From Branchiostoma floridae (Eukaryota > Chordata > Leptocardii > Amphioxiformes > Branchiostomatidae), in contig NC_049981.1 in the NCBI RefSeq assembly GCF_000003815.2, positions 32,315,712 through 32,379,711 of the forward strand: a stretch of 64,000 nt of DNA. The letters are read 5' to 3'. How positions within the stretch are numbered: the first letter of the stretch is position 1; each line of letters opens with the position of its first letter. Made by a program: the position numbers and the translations under genes. The notes under the pieces were generated by a model. It made no database searches and was not told where the DNA came from. It worked only from the letters and a program-made list of their open reading frames with translations. This document shows positions 44,066 through 53,800 of the stretch, in pieces.

Positions 44066-45262
44066 ATGGCACTAAGCCAAGGGTCTCCAACCAAAGTTTT
44101 CATGCAACAAAGGAGCTTGCTATTGACGGATGACGTCACAGAAAAGCAAACAGCTGAAAGGGGGAGGTGTGAAGATGAGGCCGATGTTGATCCTCTGTCA
44201 GAAAACTCCGGTGAGAAACCATCTGATGTGTCAAACTTCTCCCAGCACAAGAAGAAACGTACAAGAAAAAGGCGCCACAAGTGCGACCAGTGTGAGTATT
44301 GGACAGCTAGGAAAGGACAACTGGAACAACACATGACTGTACACACAGGGGAGAAACCTTACATGTGTGACCGATGTGGCTTCTGCACAGCTTGGAAAGG
44401 ACACCTGGACAGACACTTGGCTAAACACACTGGTGAGAAACTGTACAAGTGTGACCAGTGTGACTTCTGCACAGCTAGGAAAGAACAGCTGGACCTTCAC
44501 ATAGCCGAACACACTGGGAAAAAGCCCTACACGTGTGAGTATTGTGGGTTCATGACAGCTATCAGGGCTCACCTGTCAAGTCATATGAAGAAACACACAG
44601 GAGTGAAGCCGTACAAGTGTGACCAGTGTGATTACTGCACGGCTTGGAAAGCGAACTTAAACAAACACATGGCTATAAAACACACAGGTATGAAACCCTA
44701 CACGTGTGAAGAGTGTGGGTTCAGGACAGCTTACAGAGTTAGCCTATCTCGTCATATGAAGACACATATAAGAGAGAAGGCATGCAAGTGTGCCCTGTGT
44801 GACTACTGCACAGCTAGGAAACAAGACCTGAATGTCCACATGACGACTAAACACGCCGGTGTGAAACCCTACATGTGTGGGGAGTGTGGGTACAGGACAG
44901 CGTACAAGTCTAACCTATCAAGTCATATGAAGATACATACAGAAGAGTACAAGTGTGACCGGTGTGATTACTGCACAGCTAGGAAACAAGACCTGGAACG
45001 ACACATGGCTAAACACACAGATGAGAAGCCCTACATGTGTTGTGAGTCTGGTTTATCAAGTCACATGAAGACACCTCCTGAAGACTTGCATACAGGAGAG
45101 AAACCGTACCAGTGCGACTATTGCAAGAACTGGAAGCCAGACTTGCTTAACCAAATATCTAAAAACTCTGGTGAGAAGCCCTACATTTACATGTGTGGGC
45201 AGTGTGGGTTCAGGACAGATTATAAGTCTTTCCTTTCCAGACATGTAAAAATGCAATCATAA
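44066..45262 (+). CDS. C2H2 zinc-finger gene 3 (intact frame)
   Basis: Acceptor CTTTTCCACATCAG at 44042-44055 is followed ten bases later by ATG 44066 (MALSQGSPTKVF). This favours it over the upstream in-frame ATG at 44021, which would be intronic. The 398-codon product has an acidic, low-complexity N-terminus (about 65 aa), a basic patch KKKRTRKRRHK, then nine canonical C2H2 fingers. Three degenerate ones at the C-terminus have lost Cys/His ligands, for example HVKMQS. Fingers have an aromatic two residues after the second Cys (CDQCDYCT), as in REST/ZFX-like proteins. The likely role is a nuclear DNA-binding regulator with unknown targets. AATAAA at 45630-45635 is a plausible polyadenylation signal. 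Confidence 0.82.
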   Translation: MALSQGSPTKVFMQQRSLLLTDDVTEKQTAERGRCEDEADVDPLSENSGEKPSDVSNFSQHKKKRTRKRRHKCDQCEYWTARKGQLEQHMTVHTGEKPYMCDRCGFCTAWKGHLDRHLAKHTGEKLYKCDQCDFCTARKEQLDLHIAEHTGKKPYTCEYCGFMTAIRAHLSSHMKKHTGVKPYKCDQCDYCTAWKANLNKHMAIKHTGMKPYTCEECGFRTAYRVSLSRHMKTHIREKACKCALCDYCTARKQDLNVHMTTKHAGVKPYMCGECGYRTAYKSNLSSHMKIHTEEYKCDRCDYCTARKQDLERHMAKHTDEKPYMCCESGLSSHMKTPPEDLHTGEKPYQCDYCKNWKPDLLNQISKNSGEKPYIYMCGQCGFRTDYKSFLSRHVKMQS

Positions 45263-46001
45263 GTAAAGTGTTAGTATTCGGTTATAATTGTCATTAAGGC
45301 CGTCTAGATCTGTACCAACAGGTAGCCAAGCATGTTCCAGTTAGAGATATGCCGTACAAAAGGCTTATAATTTTCAGTAATTACTGCCTATTGTGTGTAG
45401 TGGCACAAAGAATGAAACTGTGCAAGATTCCTCACTGCAGGGTTCTCGCCAGAATTTTTTCAGTGCAGTTACTGCAGGGGACATCTAAAAATACAGTTAA
45501 ATCATGAGACAAGCAGCTCAGGCATGAGCTGAAAATGAATGAATGAGCATAATTTTGCCACTGTGAAAATTCTTAAATTTGCAATTGTCAGAAACATATT
45601 TTCTCAATGTTGAGGGCCAAAAATAATGAAATAAAGCTAACATTTAAAAAAAAATCTTTTTGTTCATTTCAAAAGTAAAACTGGCTTCTATGAACCTTAA
45701 GTAGTTGTAGTATGGTAGGCATCGTTACAGACGTACAATCCAGAAAGTGTCATACGTGAAAATTGCTGGAGAGTGGCATTGGAAAGATCAGATCTCGACA
45801 TGCCATCCGCCACCCCAACCCCAACCCCAACAGACTTTTTATAAACTCTATTAACCCAGTTGTGTTCATGTTTTGTACTGCGCTGCTTAGTTTAGCTACC
45901 ATTTACACCAGTTGTATGGTAGGATTTGTAGATTTTAGCATAGTGTTGTGAGTCTTTTTGAACATGTACAGTTACAGTAGGACTTGTACCAGACTGTAAT
46001 C

Positions 46002-46848
46002 NNNNNNNNNNNNNNNNNNNNNNNNNNNNNNNNNNNNNNNNNNNNNNNNNNNNNNNNNNNNNNNNNNNNNNNNNNNNNNNNNNNNNNNNNNNNNNNNNNN
46101 NNNNNNNNNNNNNNNNNNNNNNNNNNNNNNNNNNNNNNNNNNNNNNNNNNNNNNNNNNNNNNNNNNNNNNNNNNNNNNNNNNNNNNNNNNNNNNNNNNNN
46201 NNNNNNNNNNNNNNNNNNNNNNNNNNNNNNNNNNNNNNNNNNNNNNNNNNNNNNNNNNNNNNNNNNNNNNNNNNNNNNNNNNNNNNNNNNNNNNNNNNNN
46301 NNNNNNNNNNNNNNNNNNNNNNNNNNNNNNNNNNNNNNNNNNNNNNNNNNNNNNNNNNNNNNNNNNNNNNNNNNNNNNNNNNNNNNNNNNNNNNNNNNNN
46401 NNNNNNNNNNNNNNNNNNNNNNNNNNNNNNNNNNNNNNNNNNNNNNNNNNNNNNNNNNNNNNNNNNNNNNNNNNNNNNNNNNNNNNNNNNNNNNNNNNNN
46501 NNNNNNNNNNNNNNNNNNNNNNNNNNNNNNNNNNNNNNNNNNNNNNNNNNNNNNNNNNNNNNNNNNNNNNNNNNNNNNNNNNNNNNNNNNNNNNNNNNNN
46601 NNNNNNNNNNNNNNNNNNNNNNNNNNNNNNNNNNNNNNNNNNNNNNNNNNNNNNNNNNNNNNNNNNNNNNNNNNNNNNNNNNNNNNNNNNNNNNNNNNNN
46701 NNNNNNNNNNNNNNNNNNNNNNNNNNNNNNNNNNNNNNNNNNNNNNNNNNNNNNNNNNNNNNNNNNNNNNNNNNNNNNNNNNNNNNNNNNNNNNNNNNNN
46801 NNNNNNNNNNNNNNNNNNNNNNNNNNNNNNNNNNNNNNNNNNNNNNNN
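46002..46848. other. Assembly gap (847 N)
   Basis: Run of N between zinc-finger gene 3 and MRPS24. Open frames crossing it are artefacts. Flanking stretches 45640-46001 and 46849-47215 show no gene. Confidence 1.
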
Positions 46849-47214
46849 GGCACTCAGTCAGTGCGAGCATTTGCACTTTTTTAAATGGTAAAGCTTTGTT
46901 TATTTGTCAGAACGAGAGTGATCACTTTCATCCTACCTAGTAATGAAACTGACTTCTCAATCTCATCAAGCACCTTGCTTTTATTCTCATTCGTACATTT
47001 TACTGTAATTTGTTCATGTACACAGCTTTGTTTTCTCTGCCTAGCATCTCTAGGCTATGCATTTGACATCTCGTGATGCTGTATACCTGAGCCAGCACTT
47101 TGAACAAGTGCCAGGAATGCCTCTGTCTGATTGAGTTGGAACAATTCCATCTTGTGAGAGGATGGCATAGATCACAAAGTTGAAAACTTTTCAATCAATC
47201 CATATAATTCTCAA

Positions 47215-47550
47215 CTAAAAAGGAAACTGTTCAGTGCTATTTTTCACAATAGACTTTTTCTAAATAATATCTTCTAGTACCAAGACCAGCATGCTTAAAT
47301 CCTAGAGTCTTGAAGATTCTGTCTTTAGAAAAGTTCAGAATCAGATGTACTTGTAGACAACCATCCTGGGTACTTTTAAATCAATCAACTAAAAAGGAAA
47401 CTGTTCAGTCCCATTTTTTTAAACAGACTTTTTCCAAGTATGTACTCGTACCAAGTCCAGCATCCTTTAATACTAGGTTCCGTTTTCAAGAAAAGTTCAG
47501 ATGTACTTGTAGACGACCTTCCTGGGCACCACGCTGATCTCCAGCTTGAC
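47215..47550. repeat. Tandem duplication of the MRPS24 3' end
   Basis: Two direct copies, about 175 bp apart, of a segment with ACTAAAAAGGAAACTGTTCAG, a TAGTACCAAGACCAGCAT-like core and the MRPS24 stop region (AAAAGTTCAG..ATGTACTTGTAGAC). The copy at 47325-47370 carries a remnant of the last codons and stop, downstream of the real ones on the minus strand. Confidence 0.75.
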
Positions 47551-50500
47551 GACACACTTTAAGAAGTGAGACAGCAGCGTCTCGGTGTACCCAAGCAGGA
47601 AGTAGTACTTCTGAGGGTCCAGCCTCCTCAGGAGGAGGAGAGCCACGTAGATGGTGTTGTGTCGCCGCTTGATGATGATCTCATCCGCCAGGCAGTTGTG
47701 GAAGGTTCCCTGCAGGAACTTACGGACAAACATGTCCTCGAACGTACGGTCTGCCGCGCCAGGCTGCTCCCATAGGTTACCTAGGAGACGTTGACAAACA
47801 AGATGTTTATTTGTGGATGAAGGTTAGATATTCAGGTAATAAGATATGCCAAGTGGCAGTTAATCAAGCAACTGGATATGAGACAAAATTTGCTCAGTGT
47901 CACCAAAGAAAGACTGCAAATGTTCTCTGAAATGTTTGACCGTTTCCAAAATCATATCCAGTTGCTTGAGTAACAGTAACTGCTATTTGGCAAGATGTTC
48001 GTTTGTTTACCTTTTATGAAAGTTTTGCCCAGTCTTGTGGCTGGCAATAAACAACAATACATAAAGATATAATAACTTTAAACTTATTCTCAGCTTAAAC
48101 ATTTGTAGCCAACTACATCATAGATAACATGCCCCTGCAACTAAGACAAAAATTAATGAAGATGACTATGGAACTGTGGTTGTGTATCACTAGATGACAT
48201 ACTTTGTACAATCAGGGCTCAAAATACCCTTTTCTGCATACCTGCACCAGACAAATTTTACCTGCACCACTCTGAACATAAGAACTATGAATCATACTAC
48301 AATTGTTCAGGAACCATGCATTGCTGTTTTTTCTTTCATGCTTTATCAATGTAGCTAATAATAATCCATGCAGACCTACACCATAGGGCATTTATGTATA
48401 AAACCCAGTACATGGACCAGTGCAGGTTGGGTGCAGGTAGACACCAGAAATACCTGCACAGCTCCAATTTTACCTGCATATGCAGGTGGTATTTTGAGCC
48501 CTGACAATGGTTACACATTTACACATCTACATTGTAACAATAGGTTGTTAACGCATCTACATTGTAACAATAGGTTCTGTTAACACATCTACATTGTAAC
48601 TGTAGGTTCTGTTAAAAGCTACATATTTTGCGTGCTGCTGTTCCTTACCGGTGTGCCATGAGTTCCAGGACTTCCTGACACCCATGAAGTGGGGAGGGTT
48701 GGCCATCTCGTACGTCAGCGGCTTGTTGCCATCCTTGCTGATCTTGTACTTGCCGGCCTGCGCCTTCTGACACGCCGCTGTCACGTGCAGAAACCTGCCG
48801 CGGGCTCTGTGACTGGCCAGGACTTGCAGCAACTGGAACAGACACACGTTCAGAGTTTAGCCCAGGTCCCTGACATGCCGACACCGACATTGAACATCAA
48901 ACAAAATCTCCAAATACTCCAAAACTGCAGCACGACTGATACCACCATTATTTTCCTTAGAGCATTATACCGCTATAGAACTAAAGAATGACAGTCTTAG
49001 ATCTAAAGAAACACGGATTTATGGGAAATTTCTGACGTAGGAACCTGCCGCTGACTCTGTGACTGGCCAGGACTCGCAGCAGCTGGAACAGACACAAGTC
49101 CAGATTACATGCAGGGCTCGAAATGCTTTTTTCTGCATACCTGCACTGGTGCAGGTAACATTGAAAATTACCTGCACCTGACAAATTTTACCTGCACCAC
49201 TCTGAATTTGGGAAGTACGGATCATGTTTTCATACTTTACAGGTGGTAACAGTCAATGCAGCTAATAACGATCCATATGATCCTGATATGATATTTAATG
49301 TATAAAACCCAGCACATGGACCAGTGCAGGTAGACACTAGAAATACCTGCACAGCTCCAATTTTACCTGCACTAACCTGCATATGCAGGTGGTATTTTGA
49401 GCCCTGACATGGAACTTTAATATCGTCGTTTTGGGGTGACAGTAAGGGCGTTAAGCTCAGGTCCCTGACGTGCCGACACCGACGTTGTGCCCTTGTGGAG
49501 GGCACCGTTCACAAATTCTAAATTGAAGCAACCGTCGTTAGGAAAAGTGTAAGATATAAGATATAAGCTCTTTCACAGAGATCAGAATGCATGTGTGGTG
49601 AGTCTGTGGAGACAGGAATTCTAGGTAATATGTCAAAGGTTAAGGCCCCAGAAAAAAAAAACAGTTCTGGTCTGGGCCATTATTTTGCTTTGCATAACAA
49701 TGTCCAGACACTGAGACAGGTTTTATTTTATTTTTCAGGGTCTTTACCCTTGACATTCCTGTCACCACACATGCATTCTGATCTCTGTGAGAGGATCTAT
49801 ACTATATCAAACACTGAACTATATACAGACAAATGAATATGCCACAGAGATCACTACAATATTAAACAGCAGCCCGATGCTGGTATTCTACAGTTGCTAC
49901 AAATAACTATATTTTTGCAGAGATGAGTCAGATGACAGAAGAGACACGGGAGCTATAAGTATAACCTCGACGGATACCAGGCCATAACAACAACAACATG
50001 CTATGGTGCACCAGCCGGTATCAGGACAACTCGGCACCTGGGACGACTCGGCACCTAGCCAAGTGGGAAAACTTGGCACCAAGAATATGACATAAAATTG
50101 TGAAGGTTTGTGAGAAATGCAAGATGTTTAACTGCAAAACATTTCTCTCACTGCAATAACTTGTAAGTCATACAGTCGGCACAATTTTACGGACATTTTG
50201 AGGCTCTGAACGTCACTTCAAGGTACGTTAACTTTGAACGGCCGAGGCTCTGTCTATATCCAGCCCCCTCCCCACCCAGCCTCTTGACATATCCTCGCCA
50301 CTGGCAACAACAACAACAACACATTACTATAGAGCTATACTCATGCTACAGCGTAAGTTACTGATAAAAGTGCAAATGCAAGGTATGGAGGCTGACTGGC
50401 GCAGTTCTCGGGTGATATTTCGGTCTCTATGTCAGTCGACATCGCGTCGACTTTTTTTTATATTTTCAGGGCACCCCATATCCCCATAGGCCATACCGTC

Positions 50501-50688
50501 GGAACATCACACAAAATCTCCAAATACTCCAAAACTACACCGCAACTGATACCGCCCATATTTTCCTTAGAGCATTATACCACTATAGAACTAAAGACTG
50601 ACGTTTTAGATCTAAAGAAACACGGATTTATCGGGAATTTCTGACTTACTTCTGCACAGGCCGGAATTCTGGCCAAGGGCGCCGCCAT
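47497..50688 (-). CDS. MRPS24: Mitochondrial small-subunit ribosomal protein S24 (uS3m)
   Basis: Minus-strand exons: 50650-50688 (MAAPLARIPACAE), 48649-48832 and 47497-47780; 507 nt, 168 aa, close to the vertebrate length (about 167). Recognisable MRPS24 features are PLTYEMANPPHFMGVRKSWN, W-H-T-G-N-L, FEDMFVRKFLQGTF, CLADEIIIKRR and KYYFLLGYTETLLSHF with the V-V-Y-K-Y C-terminus. Junctions are GAA|GTAAGT, TTCCAG|TT, ACCG|GTAAGG and CTCCTAG|GT. It is a component of the mitoribosome small subunit; the N-terminal 13-30 residues (Arg/Ala-rich) suit a mitochondrial targeting peptide. The start ATG sits in CCAAGATGGCGGC, a YY1-like element common at such promoters. The two introns hold MITEs and a decoy copy of exon 2. 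Confidence 0.92.
48210..48505. mobile_element. MITE copy 1 (CAGGGCTCAAAAT TIR), MRPS24 intron 2
   Basis: Ends CAGGGCTCAAAATACC and its complement (GGTATTTTGAGCCCTG), with internal ACCTGCACCAGACAAATTTT and CAGCTCCAATTTTACCTGCA. The flanks share ACAAT on both sides (5-bp TSD). A near-identical element lies at 49114-49408. Confidence 0.8.
48520..48615. repeat. Short tandem repeat, MRPS24 intron 2
   Basis: ACATCTACATTGTAAC and AATAGGTTCTGTTAAC recur about three times with a period of 32-35 bp, ending some 35 bp before the exon 2 donor. Confidence 0.75.
49041..49100 (-). repeat. Decoy copy of the MRPS24 exon 2 acceptor and exon start
   Basis: On the minus strand: CTGTTCCAG acceptor, then about 50 nt homologous to the start of exon 2 (CTGCTGCGAGTCCTGGCC..), after which homology breaks at CCTACGTCAG. 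It is part of a larger tandem duplication, in which 48890-49036 repeats 50500-50645 (TCTCCAAATACTCCAAAACT etc.). Confidence 0.8.
49114..49408. mobile_element. MITE copy 2 (CAGGGCTCGAAAT TIR), MRPS24 intron 1
   Basis: Same family as 48210-48505. Flanked by ACATG on both sides (5-bp TSD), inserted in the duplicated intron segment. Confidence 0.8.
49565..49800. mobile_element. MITE of the CTTTCACAG family, MRPS24 intron 1
   Basis: Left CTTTCACAGAGATCAGAATG and right complement (CATTCTGATCTCTGTGAGAG), with inner inverted segments GGTAATATGTCAAAGGTTAA / complement-like ACCCTTGACATTCCTG. Related to 43679-43912. The stretch 49805-50480 has (CAA)n, a GGCACCTGGGACGACTC repeat and nothing else recognised. 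Confidence 0.65.
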
Positions 50689-50808
50689 CTTGGACTCGCA
50701 ATGGCTGACGGGAAGTTGAACCCACATTAGTCATGGTCCACTTCCGGGTGTGTAGAGGGAACATTCACAACTCAGGGAAGACGTGGGGAAGACTTTTCTG
50801 CGCCAAGT
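50689..50808. promoter_or_regulatory. Bidirectional promoter, MRPS24 / FUT11-like
   Basis: Only 120 bp separate the two divergent start codons. On the minus strand CCAAGATGGCGGC (YY1-like) overlaps the MRPS24 ATG. No TATA box is apparent. The plus side carries ACTTCCGG (ETS-like, 50742-50749), another common element in housekeeping bidirectional promoters. Confidence 0.6.
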
Positions 50809-53800
50809 ATGCATTCCAACTGGAGTTTCAGGTTATCACACAGGTGCCTATCCATCCCAGGGACGATAGTGCTAATTTCTGCTCAGTTTTTGGTGCTAGC
50901 AGAGGACCCTGACCATGAGAACCCAGCCTTCCAGCCCAACTCTGTCCACACCAACTACGGGTACCCGGCACACCTGCGGTTCTCCTCCAACTTCAACCAC
51001 AGCCAGCTGCCGGTCATCATCTGGTGGACCAAGTCTCTCTTCCCCCACTTCACCGGAAACAACAAGGCGACCATCCACTGCGATGTCGGGTCCTGCGTCA
51101 CCACCACCATAAAGAAGATGAAGAACGACCCGAACACGCGAGGGTTCATCTTCTACGGCACGGAGTTCAGGCTGTACGAGACGCCGTTGCCTAGGCAACC
51201 GCATCACGAGTGGGCGCTCCTCCACGAGGAGTCTCCCATGAACAACTTCATCCTATCCCATCAGCCCATGCTGCAGCTGTTCAATCACACGGCGACGTTT
51301 CGCCGTGAGTCGGACTACCCTCTCACCCTACAGGTACGAACGGTCCCGCTCCATTTCAGGTATTGTTTGTGAGGGCCTGCATTATCATCCACTTAAACCA
51401 CTAGTTAAACTAGTAGTATAATTAGTAAGCTATTCATACACAGACACACAAACTAGGGTTTGTATGTAAGGCATANNNNNNNNNNNNNNNNNNNNNNNNN
51501 NNNNNNNNNNNNNNNNNNNNNNNNNNNNNNNNNNNNNNNNNNNNNNNNNNNNNNNNNNNNNNNNNNNNNNNNNNNNNNNNNNNNNNNNNNNNNNNNNNNN
51601 NNNNNNNNNNNNNNNNNNNNNNNNNNNNNNNNNNNNNNNNNNNNNNNNNNNNNNNNNNNNNNNNNNNNNNNNNNNNNNNNNNNNNNNNNNNNNNNNNNNN
51701 NNNNNNNNNNNNNNNNNNNNNCCATACAACCCTCGTTTGTGTGTCTGTGTATGGATAGCATACTAATTATTACTCTCCAAGCAGAGGTCGAATCGCGCAG
51801 ACTACTATATCTGCGCGATTCGACCTCTGCTTGGAGAGTAACTAATTATACTACTAGTATAACTCTAGATATTGTGAATTGATCAACATATGAATTTGGC
51901 TGGGGTTGGGAAAGGTTAAGTTCGATAATGGGCCTCCTACTAGTTACTTTCAGCATTTAACTGCAGCAGAACTCAGGACTGGTGATGATTGTCCCTGATT
52001 GTACTTAAATGAACTTTCCCCAGCACCTCCCAGCGCTGTCCCCCTGACCATGTGTTAATGAATTTTCCCCAACACCTCCCGGCGCTGTCCACCCCTGATT
52101 GTGTGTTAATGAACTTTCCCCAGCACCTCCCGGCGCTGTCGTCCCTGACCATGTGTTAATGAACTTTCCCCAGCACCTCCCAGCGCTGTCGTACCTGACC
52201 AGTCGGCAGCCGGTGCCGCTCCATGAGAAGAACCAGCTGCGGGAGACGGCAGGCCTCGCCCCGGTGGCCTACATCCAGAGCCACTGCGGAGTCGCATCCG
52301 ACAGAGACAGGTCAGGCTCAAACCCCCGCTTACACAGTGGACTAGTCCTGACTCATGTTCTTTTTTCTGGCCACAACATTTTGATTTGATTATATGGATG
52401 ACATCCAGGTGCTCGCATCAATTTTCAGCCATTCAAAAAAAATAACCAAATTTTCAACCATACTGTAATTGTAAATGATACTCTGACAGAGTGGAACTTT
52501 AACCTTTACTGTGTAACCTTTAACCCTGCACCAATGTTCCCCAGCTATGTCCTGGAGTTGATGAAACATGTAAAAGTGGACTCCCTGGGGAAGTGTCTCC
52601 ACAACAAGGACCTTTGACCTGACAGAGTTGACCTTTAACCTTTAACCCTGTACCATGTTCCCCAGCTATGTTCAGGGGCTGATGAAACATGTAAAGGTGG
52701 TTTCCCTGGGGAAGTGTCTCCACAACAAGGACCTTGACCTGACAGTATGAACCCTAACCTTTAACCCTGTACCATGTTCCCAGCTATGTTCAGGAGTTGA
52801 TGAAGCATGTGAAGGTGGACTCCCTGGGGAAGTGTCTCCACAACAAGGACCTTGACCTGACAGTATGAACCCTAACCTTTAACCCTGGTTCTTTAACCTT
52901 TAACCCTGTACTGTATCCCCAGCTATGTGCAGGAGCTTATGAAGCATGTGAAGGTGGACTCCCTGGGAAAGTGTCTCCACAACAAGGACCTGCCCGAGGA
53001 ACTGGTCAGCACCCTGACCATGGAAGAGGACGGGTTCCTCAGTGTCATTGCCAAGTACAAGTTCCACATCGCCTTTGAGAACGGCCTCTGCAGGGACTAC
53101 ATGACGGAGAAGCTGTTCCGCCCGCTCCACCTGGGTGTGGTGCCCATCTACTGGGGCTCGGAGGTTTGTTTGTTTATTTGTTTCTTAGGTTGGAATATGC
53201 AGGCACTTTGCACGACTTTCCTCACCTCACTCAGGTGAAAATGAGTACCTAGCTTCTGCTAGGGACGTCCCATGGATAGGATGTTTAAAAAAGCTTGAAT
53301 GGGGGTCCCATGTTTGGGGAGAGCTACACCCCAAGCACGTTAAAGAACCCACCACACTTTCCAAAAAGGTAGGGGCATGCCCCGGTGTGCGATGGGACAA
53401 ATTCCTCTGTCTAGAGTTAAGTTCGTGAGTTACTACAATCATCCGGATGGAGGCCTGGCGAACCTCTGTCTTGTATCAGCCATACTGTGATTACATCACT
53501 CACCTGGACTCCAGGAAGAATAGCCACGTATCAGTCATTAAATGGATATCTGAATTGAACCAAACCAAACCAAACCTTGCCCCCTTCAGGCTGCCAAAGA
53601 CTGGACGCCAAACGACCACAGCGTCATCCTGAAAGACGACTTCGCGTCTCCTAAGGAGCTGGCAGACTTCATCAACTTCCTGGACCAGAATGACGAGGAG
53701 TACCTGAAGTTCCTGGAGTACAGGAAGCCTGATGGGATCACAAACAGGTGAGTGAAACCTGTATTTAGCACATACCTTTGCATAGCGGTCACTTTTTGTC

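Larger units (their letters stand above)
51402..51870. repeat. Large inverted repeat around an assembly gap, FUT11 intron 1
   Basis: Left arm (51402-51475) contains AACTAGTAGTATAATTAGTA, TTCATACACAGACACACAAA and GGGTTTGTATG. The right arm (51722-51870) is its complement, interrupted by the 70-bp palindrome at 51771-51840. The centre is the N run, so the loop sequence is unknown. Confidence 0.8.

Noticed and set aside
45809-45833. (CCCCAA)n telomere-like run
   Set aside because: Only three units, and not the animal TTAGGG type.
45935-46940. ORFs of about 300 codons
   Set aside because: They consist of the N gap.
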